A stretch of DNA of 64,000 nt from Hypomesus transpacificus (Eukaryota; Chordata; Actinopteri; Osmeriformes; Osmeridae): assembly GCF_021917145.1 (NCBI RefSeq), contig NC_061067.1, forward strand, positions 1,512,538 to 1,576,537. The letters run 5' to 3'. Of the stretch, positions 1 through 13,068 are shown piece after piece. Position 1 is the first letter of the stretch. The number at the start of each line of letters is the position of its first letter. Made by a program: the position numbers and the translations under genes. The notes below the pieces were generated by a model. That model did not search any database. It was not told where the DNA came from and worked only from the letters and a program-made list of their open reading frames with translations.

Positions 1-18
1 TCCTTTCTGAATTTTTCT

Positions 19-20
<2 letters not shown>

Positions 21-65
<45 letters not shown>

Positions 66-125
66 GCCTCTCTCTCTCTGCCTTTCTCTCTCTCTCTGCC
101 TCTCTCTCTCTGCCTCTCTCTCTCT
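21..125. repeat. (CT)n microsatellite with TGCC interruptions
   Basis: (TC)n from 21 to 63, then CT runs broken by TGCC at regular spacing. Confidence 0.95.
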
Positions 126-1537
126 TTTGTTCCTCATGTGGTTTCTGCGGAGTGTTTGTTTCTGCGGTCTAGCTGTGCCTCCTATTGGTCTGCTCCTCTG
201 AGTCCTGGACATCTCTGTCCCTCATTCGAGGGAGGAGGGGAGGAGAGGGGGGCAGGAGGAATAGATTGAAATGAAGAAAAAGAGATGGAGAAGAGGGGCG
301 GAGTGAAGGAGAGTGACAGAGATGAAGGAAGAGAGAGAGACAGAGAGGGCGATGGAGAGAGAGAGAGGTGGGGGGAGGGGGATTATAAATGTTGTCCACT
401 GTCCTTCTACATAAATCTGCACATTAACTGCATCAAATAAGGTAGCAAATGGTCAAATGATTACTGAAAGACATTAATTAATATAACCAAGAGTAAGACA
501 ATAATTACAACATGAATCAAGATAACCAAAATAATAAAAAATAAAAATTATGCCATTAATAAAATGAGAAGTGAGGAGTATATTTCTGATATTTCACTCT
601 CCAAGAGGAAATCTCAGAGAAATTCTAAAGAATCGTGAAGTTTAGTTTTATCATTTCAAAGCTTAAATTATTCTGTAATTCCTTCACACATCTTTCTCAA
701 AATGTTTCATAAACTAAATGTAAATTACATTTGAATATATTTTTTCCAACAACGAATTATTAAGAATTTTATATTTTGATGTGCATAGATATACATTTAC
801 AAAGATCTGTTCAAGATTAAACAAATACTTATATACTGTCTACAAACACAATGTTTTTCATAGCTACGCATCAAAGAAAAAATTCATATCAAATGTTTAG
901 GAGAGAAGAACATTTGTCGATGGATGTCAAAATGTTCTGCCAAGTTTACAATAACATAAATACAAAAACACACCGTGAACATTTCTTAACGCCTTCTAAC
1001 TTGAAAGGGTTCCAGCCGTTTGAGATGCAAACCGACGGGAATGAACCTCCAAGCACCTCCACTCTCTCCTTTATTGTCACGGCGTCACATGAGAGCGGTG
1101 ACATGAAGGACTGAGCTGGTCTTTGAAGCCAGTATCAACACCTCTCTCAGTCGACCGGCTCCTTCACAAAGCTTGACTCCCAACTCTGACTGAGGCCCAA
1201 TAAAAAGGCCCGACAAAATACTAATGACCCACTCTGTCCGACCACACAAAGAGAGGTCAGTCTCCATTTTGAATTTGCATTCTGATGTTTAGTGAGATTC
1301 TATACCGAGACCAATCTCCATCTGTAATGAGACTGTTGGTTGTCACTCGATGGCTGGACAATTATCCCTCATCCCTGGGTAGACTGTTTAGAGGGGACAC
1401 CCTTGGCCCCCCAAAAAAGCTTAACTCGCCCACAAACAAACGCAAGCCTTTCTCTCCCAGTAATCCTGCTTTTGTTGAAACAGAAAATAAAAGTGAGGAG
1501 AGAGTGAGAGAGTGTGAGATACACCACATGTGTGTAT

Positions 1538-1539
<2 letters not shown>
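126..1539. other. Gene-free stretch
   Basis: Purine-rich sequence to about 375, then AT-rich unique DNA. The open frame at 851-1114 has no recognisable features. No gene called. Confidence 0.6.
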
Positions 1540-1571
<32 letters not shown>

Positions 1572-1575
1572 GAGC

Positions 1576-1620
<45 letters not shown>

Positions 1621-1660
1621 GGTCATCAAAGATCAAGAGGGTCACATCCCTTATGTCCTT

Positions 1661-1724
<64 letters not shown>
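1540..1724. repeat. (GT)n, (GA)n and (CT)n cluster
   Basis: GT at 1540-1569, GA at 1573-1618 and a pure 63-bp CT run at 1662-1724. The GA and CT runs are mutually complementary and only about 45 bp apart, so single strands could form a hairpin. Confidence 0.95.
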
Positions 1725-1728
<4 letters not shown>

Positions 1729-1806
1729 CTCTCTGTCTTTCTGTCTCTCACTCGCTCTGCTCTGTCTCCCACCCTGCTCGTCCACTCCCTCCTCCGCTCT
1801 CCGCCC

Positions 1807-1876
1807 GCGCCCCCCAGGCCGTGCCCCCCAGGCCGTGCCCCCCAGGCCGTGCCCCCCAGGCCGTGCCCCCCAGCCC
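1807..1876. repeat. 14-bp C-rich array GTGCCCCCCAGGCC, five copies
   Basis: Direct tandem units next to a long (CT)n tract. Confidence 0.9.
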
Positions 1877-1879
1877 AGC

Positions 1880-4800
1880 CAGCAGAGCCCCAGGTCGTTA
1901 AAGCTAACTAACCAGACTTTAACTTTGCGTCAGCTTAAGTGTATTGGATCGGGAGAAACGTTTACTCGATTGTTTTCTGGTGCCCGTGAGCTGGTTGATG
2001 TTAATGTTTGCATCGATGCCAAAAAAAAGGCTCGGCAATGGACAAAGCCTACCGAGCGGATGAAAGACCAGGAAGTCTTTGTCGCCAGCGTGAACAATGA
2101 GGAGGGGGTAGTGAGGGGGCAGGAGAAGTGTGGGGGTGGCTGGGATGAGGGAGTGTAGCGATGCAGGGCCTCCACCTCCAGCAGGCTGGGGCAGGGGCTG
2201 GCTAGCGTGCCGGGCTGGTCCCCGGACACACCATATAAAACCCAGACACAGAAAGGTCAGAGGAGGGTTAAACTTAAGAGGAAAGATGAAAGCACCTGGG
2301 TCGTAAAAACGTGTTAAGAGGGAGAATAAGAGGTGGAGAGTGTGGGCTTTCACTGCAGTTCAGCACACAGCATCATGAGGGAACTTATGACAGGGCCCCA
2401 CTGGATGGGGGATCAATAATCAATCAGAATTATCAAAAGGCAATTAGGCAAGGCATGCTGTCTGTGTTAATGTTACTGATTCATACGTTAGAATGTTTCT
2501 GAGGTAATGAATTTTATCTTCAACCTGTAACACTTTTTGTGGTCGTTTGTATGCACTTTTTGTCCTGTAACTATTTGAAAAATGTGATGGAAAATATACA
2601 AATGTATGTATACATGTTCTTTATTATTTTACAAAACTAACAATTCTGTAGAAGCAATTATAATTAATTTACCTTTACATTTTTATTTGTAAAGGCATGT
2701 ACATTTATAAAATATTAAAAAAAAAATAAGTGCAACGAGTTAATATTTTTTTTGCATCCACATTCTCTGTAACAATCAAATAGAAAAACGATAAAAAAAA
2801 GATGAGAACCAAAACAATATACAACATTGTTCAAGGAATTATTATAATATTATATGGAGCAAATTCTCTGATTTTTACCACAAAACAAAAACAAGATTAA
2901 TCTATGTGACATGCGAGCACATTTCAGCAGAGTGAATATCCCATCAACGATCAACAAAAAATACAAAACAAGCTGCTAAAAACACGAGAATTTGTTGAGA
3001 TGTAAATCTTTCAATAAAAATAAAATAAAGACAAAAAGAAGATAAATGTAAAGCTTAAAGAAAGGCTGTCAAAGAAAGGACAGAATCCTTTAATGGACAC
3101 AGAGAGGTTTTACAATCCAAAGCCCCATCATCCTACTAATGCCTTTCCATTTGTCTATTGAACAAACACAAAAATGCCTCATTAAAAACAAACACAAAAA
3201 AGTAATATCTTGATGGTTTAGAATTTGTATTGAAATTTAGATACTTGTTGAAACCATGCATTTCTAATAGCTGAAGTGCTGAGACTAATATCACACTAAT
3301 CTCAGCTGAACAGCGTTTCTTTTACATCCATCTCCTTAGAAAACACACCCATTCTTCTCCTCTGCTCCTTTTCTGCTCCTTGCTTAGGTTTTCACTGATG
3401 TGTTTTTGAAACAGTCTAACTGCACCTGAAAGGGAGAAAGGCTGAGATGCGTCCGGATGACAAATCTCTTTCAGATTGAAATGTTTTGAATTTCAAGGAC
3501 GTTTGAACACAGGATGGTCACAGGACCATACTGCCTGCTTTCTGCTCAGCTCCCCGCTAGGTATCCCCTGACCTGTATCTTAAATTCATATTTTCACTGG
3601 TGACATCAGCAAAGCCTGGACGACTGAGGGATGTTGGGGGGGGATTTTTCCTGACCCCGTAACCATGACAACCTGCATCTCTGATGTCAGAAGCATAACA
3701 TTGACACTCGAGGAGGGTGGGGGGGTGGGGGGGGGGGGTGTTGGGGGGGGGTGAGTCTGATTGTTTGAGGTCCCCTGCAACCCTTTGTTGAGGCATGTTT
3801 ATTGGTGTGTGTGTGTGTGTGTCTGACTGTTTATTAGTCTGAGGCTATTTTAAAGATTAAGTCTCAATTTTATAATTGTTTATTAAAGAAGCAACAAAAA
3901 AAGAAGCAAAAACTGTATTTCTTAAATATTTTAAATAATGAAGAAAAACAGAATAGAAAGGAACTGAAAGACAACATCATTTAGTTTGTTCATCTTTTAG
4001 ACTTGACGGTCAAGTCCATACACCCAAGATGGTGGAACATAATGTCACATTCGAATCATTCTGAGGCTGGAATCACAATCTCCAAACAACCACATTTTGA
4101 CACACATACAGTCTCCCTCCCTCCCCTATCCTGTGGTTTTATCAGCTCATCTCACACCCTACATGTTTCGGGGACCTATTAAATCCTCTCTCTCTCTCTA
4201 TCTCTCTCTCTCTCTCTCTCTCAGCTCCACAGCTTCCATGGTGTTTCTGAAAGTCAGTGTTTCAGATGCGTTTCTCTTGTCATTATGTCTCCACTCTTCC
4301 AGTAGTAAGTCCTCTAATTTTCAGCGGATGTTTTGATGGGATGCAGCAATAAAACACCACACTTAAATTCAGTCCGTGGTTTTACACTGCTGTCGATAAA
4401 GTAACGGCCGCGGCCTCGTATGCTTGGTCGCACGGGGAAAACGTCTTGACCGCGTGAAGTTATCCGGTTAATTTCAGCAGCAGAACGCAAGCACTGCTCT
4501 CAAAATCCATGTTAGCTTTTTAATAGAACAATCAATACAATCGATATTGCGATATTTTAAGACCAGGTATCCCTGTATGTAAATGTTTAGCTTGGCTGTT
4601 AACGGGTATTCACCTGCACAGCTACAGAGAGCATTAAGGCACCTGTGCTGAAGTGTATTAAGTCAGTAACTCTTCTGACTGTCCCCTTCGTCCAATAGGA
4701 GACAAGCTACACATCCAGGGCTGTCAGCTACCTGGCAACAACATTTTAATAACAACCTCTCTCTGTATATATAAATATATATATATATATGTCTCTCTCT

Positions 4801-6970
4801 TTCTTTCTTTCTCTCTCCCTCTCTCTGCAGCCAGTGCTACTGATGCTACATTGTATGACAGAAATTGTTTGTGCTCACCAAAACCAGTTCTCCTGAAAAG
4901 CAATCTACACTCTTCCCCACTGCACCCTCTCTCTCTCTCTTTCAATTTTGCTGTCTCTTTTCTTTCTTTCCTTCTATATTTCTTTCTCTGCCGCTGTCAG
5001 TCTGTCTCTCCATCCACTTGTCCATGTCTCTCCCTCTCTCTCTCTCCCTCTTCGTCTCTCTCTCTATGTCTCTCTCTCTATGTCTCTCTCTCTCTTCTCC
5101 CTCCGTTTCTCCCTCTATCTGCCCCTGAGCAGTATTAATGATAGCAGGAAAGGTCACATGATAAATGAGCGACAAACAAATCAAAGTGTGTTAGCTTATA
5201 TCTCCGTTATCACAGCGGCCCCAGGGGGGGGTGACAGAGCTCTCTTGAATAATTCTGCATTACATTTCTGCTAACTCTGCAGTCTGATGCAGACAGAAGG
5301 GTGGAGGGAAAAGAGAGAAAGAAGGAAAACGAGATGGGGAGATAGAGAGACCCAGGAAGAGATAGGGGTGGGAAGTATATAAAAGACAGAATAAGAAGGA
5401 GACAGTGTGATAGAAGGAGCCTCTACTAGTCTTCTCTCCTGACACAGTAAGATCATAATGCATTTTAATGACAGATTTTACGATGCTATGAACTCAATGT
5501 GTAGAAACACACAGATATACACACATGGACACACACACACATGCAAACACACACACTTTGCTGACATATCCACCTCCATTCAAAGGAAACAGAGCGATTG
5601 GCAGCCATTTTGTACCTGCTGTCTATTTTCTGAACTGCCGGGACAACTCATCTGCACACACCAGGGGCTAGGAAACTCAGCGAGGGGGGGAGACCAGCAT
5701 GAAACTTTGGGAGAAGGCAATTTAGAAGCAATCAGAAGGAAATGGACGGGGGGGGGGGATTATGGCGAGGGGGTTAGAGATGCTGGCCACTCTCTGGCTC
5801 ACTATGAGGGACCCCTCATCAGTAGTCATCTCCTGGGCAGGCAAATCAATCACATAGATCCCCATGTCTGTGTGCGTGTGTGCGTGTGTGTGTGCGAAAA
5901 GGGAGACTTAAATTGAAAGCCGTAGCTGCAGATTTGTGGGTCAACTTCTTATCCAGGAAATGATCCCATTTAGTGTCTCTGCCTCTCTCTGTTCTGGTGG
6001 TCATCTCATGTCCCACCTAAACCAGGGCTGCAGCCATCAGTAATCTAAAACTAAACAGAGAAGGAAACACTAAACATCGACGCGCGGAGTGGCAATCGTT
6101 TACAGTGAATCATTCCTTCCTTCGCTAGCTAGCATGTAGCACTCAAGCATTGCGCTGAAGGTGCTGATGTGAGGTAATTACAGTTGTCATTTAGGGGACG
6201 TTAGCTCGTAGCTGGGAGGCATGGCTGGTGTCGGGGAGTTAGTGAGAGAGCTAACGAAGCGAGTGTGCTCATGCATACTTGACGTTTATTACATAAAACA
6301 ACAGTGCTTCTGTGGTGCCAACAGCTAAACACATCCCTGGCTGGATGACGCACAATTACCCCTGCTGTTTAAAGCCTGGACCTGACACTGCACACACACA
6401 CACACACACACAGTGAGTCATTGGGGGTAATCCACACCATCAGCTACATTGAGAGACATGTGGAGATGCACAGTGTGTGTGTGTGTGTGTGTGTCACCCA
6501 GAGGAACCACCTGGGGGTGTGTGTGATCTCTGATCTCCACATTAAGACTCGTTATGTTCGGTCATTCCTTTACCAATCTTTAATCTGCTGCGGTTTAACA
6601 ATGTAAAATGCAAATATGGAATAATAAATATGATCAGGCTCACAATTTAACATAATTCATTTGCATTCGCTTGTGAGTAGCGTAAATCAGAGAACTAGTT
6701 GTATAATATGTAACCTTCTTAGACAAGTGTTCACAGATGGACATTAGGAGATCCATGTGTCTGTGAGATTCTGAGTGTGGGCTGTGGAGGTGGTGATCAC
6801 CTGCTGGGTTCTCCTGGGTCCTCCTGCTTGTTCTGGAGCCAGGAGCAGCATTACAGCCCACTGGGCCATCTGAGATAAGACAGTCCCTCACCACTGTGGA
6901 CACGTGACCCGAGACACGAGATCATGGATTAGCATGCAGATTAGCCCCTGCAGGAACCTGACTGATATGA
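1880..6970. other. Gene-free stretch with small microsatellites
   Basis: AT-rich unique sequence with CT tracts near 4190-4222 and 4917-5110, an AT run near 4770, G runs near 3720-3752 and 5747-5758, and CA/GT runs near 6391 and 6470. The block 6060-6290 is complex non-repetitive sequence. No exon recognised. Confidence 0.6.
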
Positions 6971-7506
6971 GAGGCTGGGGAGAGGCTGGGTTGAGGCTGT
7001 GGTGATGCTGGGGTAAGGCTGGGGAGAGGCTGGTGAGAGGCTGGGGTGAGGCTGGTGAGAGGCTGGGGTGATGCTGGGGTAAGGCTGGGGAGAGGCTGGT
7101 GAGAGGCTGGGGTGAGGCTGGGGTGAGGCTGGGGTGAGGCTGGGGTAAGGCTGGGGTAAGGCTGGGGTAAGGCTGGGGTGAGGCTGGGGCAAGGCTGGGG
7201 AGAGGCTGGGGAGAGGCTGGGGTGAGGCTGGGGAGAGGCTGGTGAGAGGCTGGGGTGAGGCTGGGGAGAGGCTGGGGTGAGGCTGGGGAGAGGCTGGTGA
7301 GAGGCTGGGGTGAGGCTGGGGAGAGGCTGGTGAGAGGCTGGGGTGAGGCTGGGGTAAGGCTGGGGAGAGGCTGGGGTGAGGCTGGGGAGAGGCTGGAGTA
7401 AAGCTGGGGAGAGGCTGGGGTGAGGCTGGGGAGAGGCTGGTGAGAGGCTGGGGTGAGGCTGGGGTTAGGCTGGGGAGAGGCTGGGGTGAGGCTGGGGAGA
7501 GGCTGT
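6971..7506. repeat. 11-bp G-rich minisatellite, about 49 copies
   Basis: Units GGCTGGGGTGA, GGCTGGGGAGA, GGCTGGTGAGA and GGCTGGGGTAA. Many neighbouring GGGG runs are only 7 bases apart, matching the usual quadruplex spacing rule. Confidence 0.96.
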
Positions 7507-8003
7507 TCACCTTGTTTGCAGCCTCCAAACTGTCTTTTACTATGTTGTTGTTGTTGTGGTGGTGGCCATAGCATTGTATCTGTTGGCATTATATTTCAAA
7601 AAATCAAGGTGTGTATCCAAAATATGTACCTTTTTGAAAATCCTGATGCATTTATGAATGAATGTATAAGTCTGATGTAAAATATAAATTGTGTGCAAAA
7701 GATACTTCTCATGTGAATATATAATGTGGGAGATAAAAACACAATTTCTGTCTCTCAAAGGGTCAGAAAGAGAGAGAGAAGAAGAGAGAGAGTGAGAAAG
7801 TGAGAGAGAGAGAGAGAGAGAGAGAGTTGCATGCTTGCAGCATTATTGTGGTGTTGCTCCTAGGCTGGAAGAGAATTAGAAAATATCATTGTGTCAGTGT
7901 GATTTGATAGTGGGATGAGGGATGTCAGAAGTAGAGATGACAAATCACAGGGCTGAGCAGAGGAGACTGGAGGACAGGAGATGTCATTTGTCATGAGTGC
8001 CAT

Positions 8004-8153
8004 TTGACTGCACCCCCTCCCATCCCTGTGACTGCACCCCCTCCCATCCCTGTGACTGCACCCCCTCCCATCCCTGTGACTGCACCCCCTCCCATCCCTG
8101 TGACTGCACCCCCTCCCATCCCTGTGACTGCACCCCCTCCCATCCCTGTGACT
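8004..8153. repeat. 24-bp minisatellite, six copies
   Basis: Unit GTGACTGCACCCCCTCCCAT followed by CCCT, perfect direct repeats. As 24 is a multiple of three, it gives short open frames on both strands that I do not regard as genes. Confidence 0.94.
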
Positions 8154-8231
8154 CCTCACCCTCCTTTCTGTCCCCCCCTTCCTGTTTGATTGTGTCTCTC
8201 CCCTCCGACCCTCCCCTCCTCTCCCTTTGTC

Positions 8232-8319
8232 TCTCCTTTTAGCTTACTCCCTTTCTCCCTCTCCCCCTCTCTCTCCCTCTCTCTCCCCCTCTCCCTCCCC
8301 CCCCTCCCTCTCCCTCTCT

Positions 8320-8366
<47 letters not shown>

Positions 8367-8440
8367 TCTCTCCTTCTCCCTCTCTCTCCCTCTCTCTCCT
8401 TCTCCCTCTCTCTCCCTCTCCCTCTCTCCCTCTCTCTCAG
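8232..8440. repeat. (CT)n/(CCCTCT)n pyrimidine tract
   Basis: About 200 bp of nearly pure C and T, ending shortly before a C run at 8584-8604. Confidence 0.92.
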
Positions 8441-8583
8441 AAATGCCACCTTGATAGCCATTAATTCTGAATTATCCAGATTTCACCCACACTGAGACTG
8501 AGCACAAGCCAAGAAATCAGATTTATATGTGCTGCTCTTTTTTCTTATTTTCCTCCTCCATTATCCCCCCCCCTCGCTCTCTA

Positions 8584-8604
8584 CCCCCCCCCCCCCCCCC
8601 CCCC
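8584..8604. repeat. Poly-C run of 21
   Basis: Uninterrupted C homopolymer; length may be unreliable in assembly. Confidence 0.85.
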
Positions 8605-8699
8605 TCGCTCTCTACCCCCATTGCTTTCTTCCCAACCACCCCCCTTCTCTCCCCCTCACTCTCTACCCCTCTCTCACTCCACCCCTCGCTCTATGCCCA

Positions 8700-9705
8700 A
8701 GAATAGAAAGGATTAGATTTGTGCTGTGTTGTGTGTGACACACTCACACACACACAAACACAAACACACACACAATCAAAATGCCAAGGTTGTTGACATT
8801 CGAGAATCCTCAGTGTTCTGCATGGCCGTTCTTGTTCCTGAATGATTCCTTGACCGGTCCGGCCCACCCCACACAAAGCAGACATTATCATGGATGGAAT
8901 CAACAGTTCCATCTCTGCCTGCAAGCACACCCCCACCCCAGCACTCTCTCTTCATTCAGTGCGTCTTAAAACAACACAGAAAACTATCTTGTTACCAATA
9001 CTTTCTTGTTACCACACTACATCTCCATGCGTGTTACCAATACTCTCATCTAAGATCTGCAACCCCATCCACCCCTACCCTTCTGCCCCCCTCCCTCTCA
9101 CCTCTGTTTTCTACCCTCTCTCCCTCTCCACAGTCTCTAGGCTGTGTGTGTGTGTGTGTGGAGGGAGGGGGTGGTCTGGGGGGCAGGTTTGTTGGGTCTA
9201 GCTGTCCACAGCTGAGTTCAGGCACTAATGCAGGGGTAATTAAGGAACAGCTTCAAGGTTGCATGGACACAAGACAATCCAGGCTAATGAAGTATCGATC
9301 GAGGACATGGGGCCCACGCGGGGTAAAGCAAGCTGACATTCATTTAGAAGAACGCCATGGATAACACACAAAGCCTGCCAATGACAGCGACTTGATGTCT
9401 CTCTGCCTTAATCACACGCAAAACAATGAAGAGGCTCATTTACGGCTAGCTGCATAGTGTGTGAGTGTGTGTATGTGCATGTGTGTATGTGCATGTGTGT
9501 GTGTGTATATGTGTGAGTGTGTGTGTGTCCAGGATTCTCAGCAGGAATGCTTCTTCCTCTCCATCAGAGAGACAGGCTGACTGGCATATGCTGGGATTCT
9601 CATCCGGTGGCCACTTCTCCTCTGATTGAAGGATCTCCAGACAGCTTCATGAAGACTTTTAATGACCAGAGAGTCAGACAAACGGATGGTCTGAGACAGA
9701 GAAAC

Positions 9706-9747
<42 letters not shown>

Positions 9748-12353
9748 ATTGTCTTTGCCCTTCACATCCTCAACAACAAAGCTGAAACAGATCACATTTC
9801 TATCACCTCAATTTAGCTTAGAATCTACAATTTAAGTTTTTTTATAAATAAGGAAACAGATGCACCTCAACCAATAGCATCACACTCACACAGGCAGGGG
9901 GCGGAACCAAAACCTGCCAATCATCCCTGAGGTCACATTAGCTTCAAAGAAGCGGCAGTTAAAAAGCTGAGTTTACATTTTAGAGCCTTCCCCCTCACAC
10001 AGATCTGGTGATGTGCCATGCATTTCTAAAGGGAGTAAAAGCTCTCTCATTTGAACTGATCGCTCCAATCACATGCAAATCACTGTGCAGGTGGGGGGAA
10101 TATCTTTCAACAATAATTTGCGCTTTTTAATGGAGACCGCGGTTGTCAGTTGGAAATATGTTTTAGCGCCTTAATGAGTTCTGACGGATCATATCAGAAC
10201 GAGCCGGGCGCACGGTGTGTGTGTGCGCGTGTGTGTGTGTGCGAGCGTGTGTGTGTGTGCGCGCAGGCTATCCTGCTGAACCCCATGCATTTTTAAACAT
10301 TTCCAATTATCCCACGTAGAGTTTTTCTGAAACATTTACATTGTGTAATGCCTGTCATCCACACAGCCGGCTTTCTGGCCTGACTGCAGGCCAGGTGCTG
10401 CATGTGGACGCTTTCAAATGGATTATAAACAAAACAGACTCTACGGGGTCAAACTGTGTCAGTCATATACGATAACCACGAGCTCTCACATGCATACAGG
10501 CGCCATTTTCGACATGCTCAGTAAAAAAGAAACCGAGTGAGGACGTTTGGATTGATTGTTGCCGGTATTTTCCGCTTTTGTATGTAAATGCATTGTACGC
10601 AGATGCACCAGGTTTAGTTACAGCTCAAGTGAAACAGGTCTGTTAAATAACCACAGACTAATACAGCATCATTACCGAAACCAAGGGCGAGCAAGTGTCT
10701 TCACGTTGCGTTTGTGCTGCGCTACCAGAATGCATCCACGGCCATTTTTTTACCATTTAGGTCGGAATACTGGAAGAAAAACCATCAATATGCATATAGT
10801 CAAGCAATTCACAAACTACTTATCTTCATGCAGACAGTTTGTAAAGGGAACGTGAGGGCAGACAAACACAGAGCCCGCATCCCAAGTGCTTTTAGATTTA
10901 TGGAGAACAGTAAATACGTGAGCGGGTTTTGAATGAACACATCCACACGTCTGCCCTTCATCAGTAGCAGGTGTATGTGAATGCTGGGACGCTCCGACGG
11001 GCTGCTACCTTCATGAATCAGAAGAAGGATAAATCTGTGTTTGTTTTGACATGGTCGAGAGGGGGAGGTGGAGGGGAGCGTGTTACCCGGTTTTTGAAAA
11101 CTGCGCATGAATAAAAAATGCCCTCTTGGACTACGGTGAGATGTGAGGAGGCGTGAGGGGGGAACTGATGCGCGGCTTCTGTTGAGGTGTGGTTCTTGAA
11201 CTTGTGGTTGTTAGGACTGCTACCTTCTGGAGTCTGGAGTGACAGAGTGACCTGCACTTTAACCCAAATGATCCTGCTGTTCGCTCACCAGCATCAGAGT
11301 TCGATGTCAATCACGACCCAATACGAAAATGTACTTTACAGAGACGTCATCTATTTCTTTCTTTTTTCTCAAATTCCAACATTCTTCTCAAATTACACCA
11401 TTAAACAAAATGAAAATGGCCAATTATTGTTATGGGTAAAAGCAATCAAGGACGCAAAGAGTTAAAAAATATTATATTTAGCAGTAGAACAAAAAAAACT
11501 GCCATGTCTAACTATGCATGTGAAAAAGTAGGGCAGCGTAATCCTTCACAAACTCAATCTGGGAAATCTGAAGGGGACGTGATTAATTCTTCGGTATTAA
11601 TCATGTAATTCTTTCATATAAAACAAAGCCTAAGCCTTATTTGCTAAGATATTTGACCTTGTCAGAGAGTTAAGACATTACAGCTTGGATTTAAAATGCA
11701 TCTAAAGATTAAAAATGATGGTTGACTATTACCAAGGATTATAAACCCAAGGAAAATTGCTTTTCATTTTCAAACAAAACTGATTTTATGGAGAACCAAA
11801 GGGACAGGTGGTATATTATATATTCCAAAATAAGGTTATATAGAAGACGAGCAACACTTCTATGTAGTTTCCCCATCATTTGCCCCCCTCCTCCTCTTTG
11901 TAGCCAAGTGTAGAAATTAAAGCAATACCGTGTACGAGAAATAAGATTTGTTCTGAATTTATGCCTGAGTGCTTGAGGCAACACAGTCCCTCAGACACAC
12001 ACTTCCTTTGATCGCCGCTCATTCAGGGGAAAAATCCTGTATTACGATCAAATATATCTCACTTTTTCCCTATGCATCTTGTTTACCGTGGCTGCCTGTT
12101 GATCTGTGAATGAAAATGACTCTGGAGAGGCTAGGCAGTTCTCTGCCTCCACTGAAAACACATTTCTTTCATGGCTAGGTCTTGACATTCATTTCTTTTT
12201 CTTTCTATTATAAAAATGTACAAGGTCATTCGCAGAAACCTTTTTTTTCATGATTCATACAGACTTTGAAGCAGCTCTTCAACCGAACCAGAGCCCTGAC
12301 TATGGACCAGTGTGAATGGGTAAGTGGAAAACTTTTTACTGGACAATTCTTCT
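8700..12353. other. Gene-free stretch
   Basis: CA/GT runs near 8741, 9143, 9458-9530 and 10216-10262, a GA run near 9712-9743, otherwise complex sequence. 10100-10210 and 10265-10560 look non-repetitive and could be conserved regulatory DNA. Confidence 0.55.
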
Positions 12354-12610
12354 TACATTTACATTTATTCATTTAGCAGACGCTTTTATCCAAAGCGACT
12401 TCCAAGAGAGAGCTTTACAAAGTGTACAGGTCACTGATAATAACAAAACTAGCCCCAAAAACATTGCGGGTAGCCAAACATGAAGCAAACATTGTGAAAC
12501 CAAATAAATCCCAAAGGGAAGAACCATAAGAGCATGTAGTTAAACAACTTACAATTAAACAACATGAACCTTTATAAGTGCAAGTGTACCTGTAGAAAAA
12601 CAAGCAACAA
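12354..12610 (-). mobile_element. Dispersed repeat copy 1, with SINE tail
   Basis: Same element as at 43528-43795, in the same orientation. The - strand end has GGAAGTCGCTTTGGATAAAA and GCGTCTGCTAAATGAATAAA. No polymerase III boxes are clear, so it may be a 5'-truncated SINE or a LINE 3' end. Confidence 0.85.
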
Positions 12611-12942
12611 TAAAAACAATATATCACAGCGAGTAAAAAAAAAAACTATGTCAGTCAAGAGTCAGGACAAATTGATGGTTTCTTTCTATCAAAGCAGCAA
12701 ATTGTCTAATATGGGAGGTATTCTTTAAAGTAGGCATTTCCAAGTTCTCTTTATAAGGAATAGGTCAACTGTTGTTTCAGAGTCTTGAAACAGTCTCCCA
12801 GAGATTCATCTGACCTTGTGATTGGAGCTTTCTGTGTCTCTGTTGAAGCTAAACCTTTGGCTCTGTTTTGTCAGTTAGAGATGTTTGTAACCAAATACAG
12901 GCACTGTGTTTATTCTGTGACAGTGGGATATGAAGCAGCCAT

Positions 12943-13068
12943 GGCTCTCAACACAGGCCTGAGGGGAGGTACTGTGCTCTCAACACAGGCCTGAGGGGAA
13001 GACTGTGCTCTCAACACAGGCCTGAGGGGAAGACTGTGCTCTCAACACAGGTCTGAGGGGAGGTACTG
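12943..13068. repeat. 31-bp minisatellite, four copies
   Basis: Units of CTCTCAACACAGGCCTGAGG plus GGAAGACTGTG, the first and last with GGTACTGT. Confidence 0.9.

Noticed and set aside
851..1114. 87-codon open frame
   Set aside because: AT-rich sequence with no conserved features; length within chance expectation.
6888..7589. Open frames of 195-233 codons with SPASPQPLTSL repeats
   Set aside because: Translation of the 11-mer minisatellite. An 11-bp unit shifts frame each copy, and all frames look alike, so nothing points to a protein.
10556..10932. Overlapping open frames of 72-99 codons
   Set aside because: Composition and lack of motifs suggest chance frames in unique non-coding DNA.
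12415..12627. 70-codon open frame on the - strand, with a similar one at 43543-43802
   Set aside because: Both lie inside the dispersed repeat family and the two copies do not keep a common frame.
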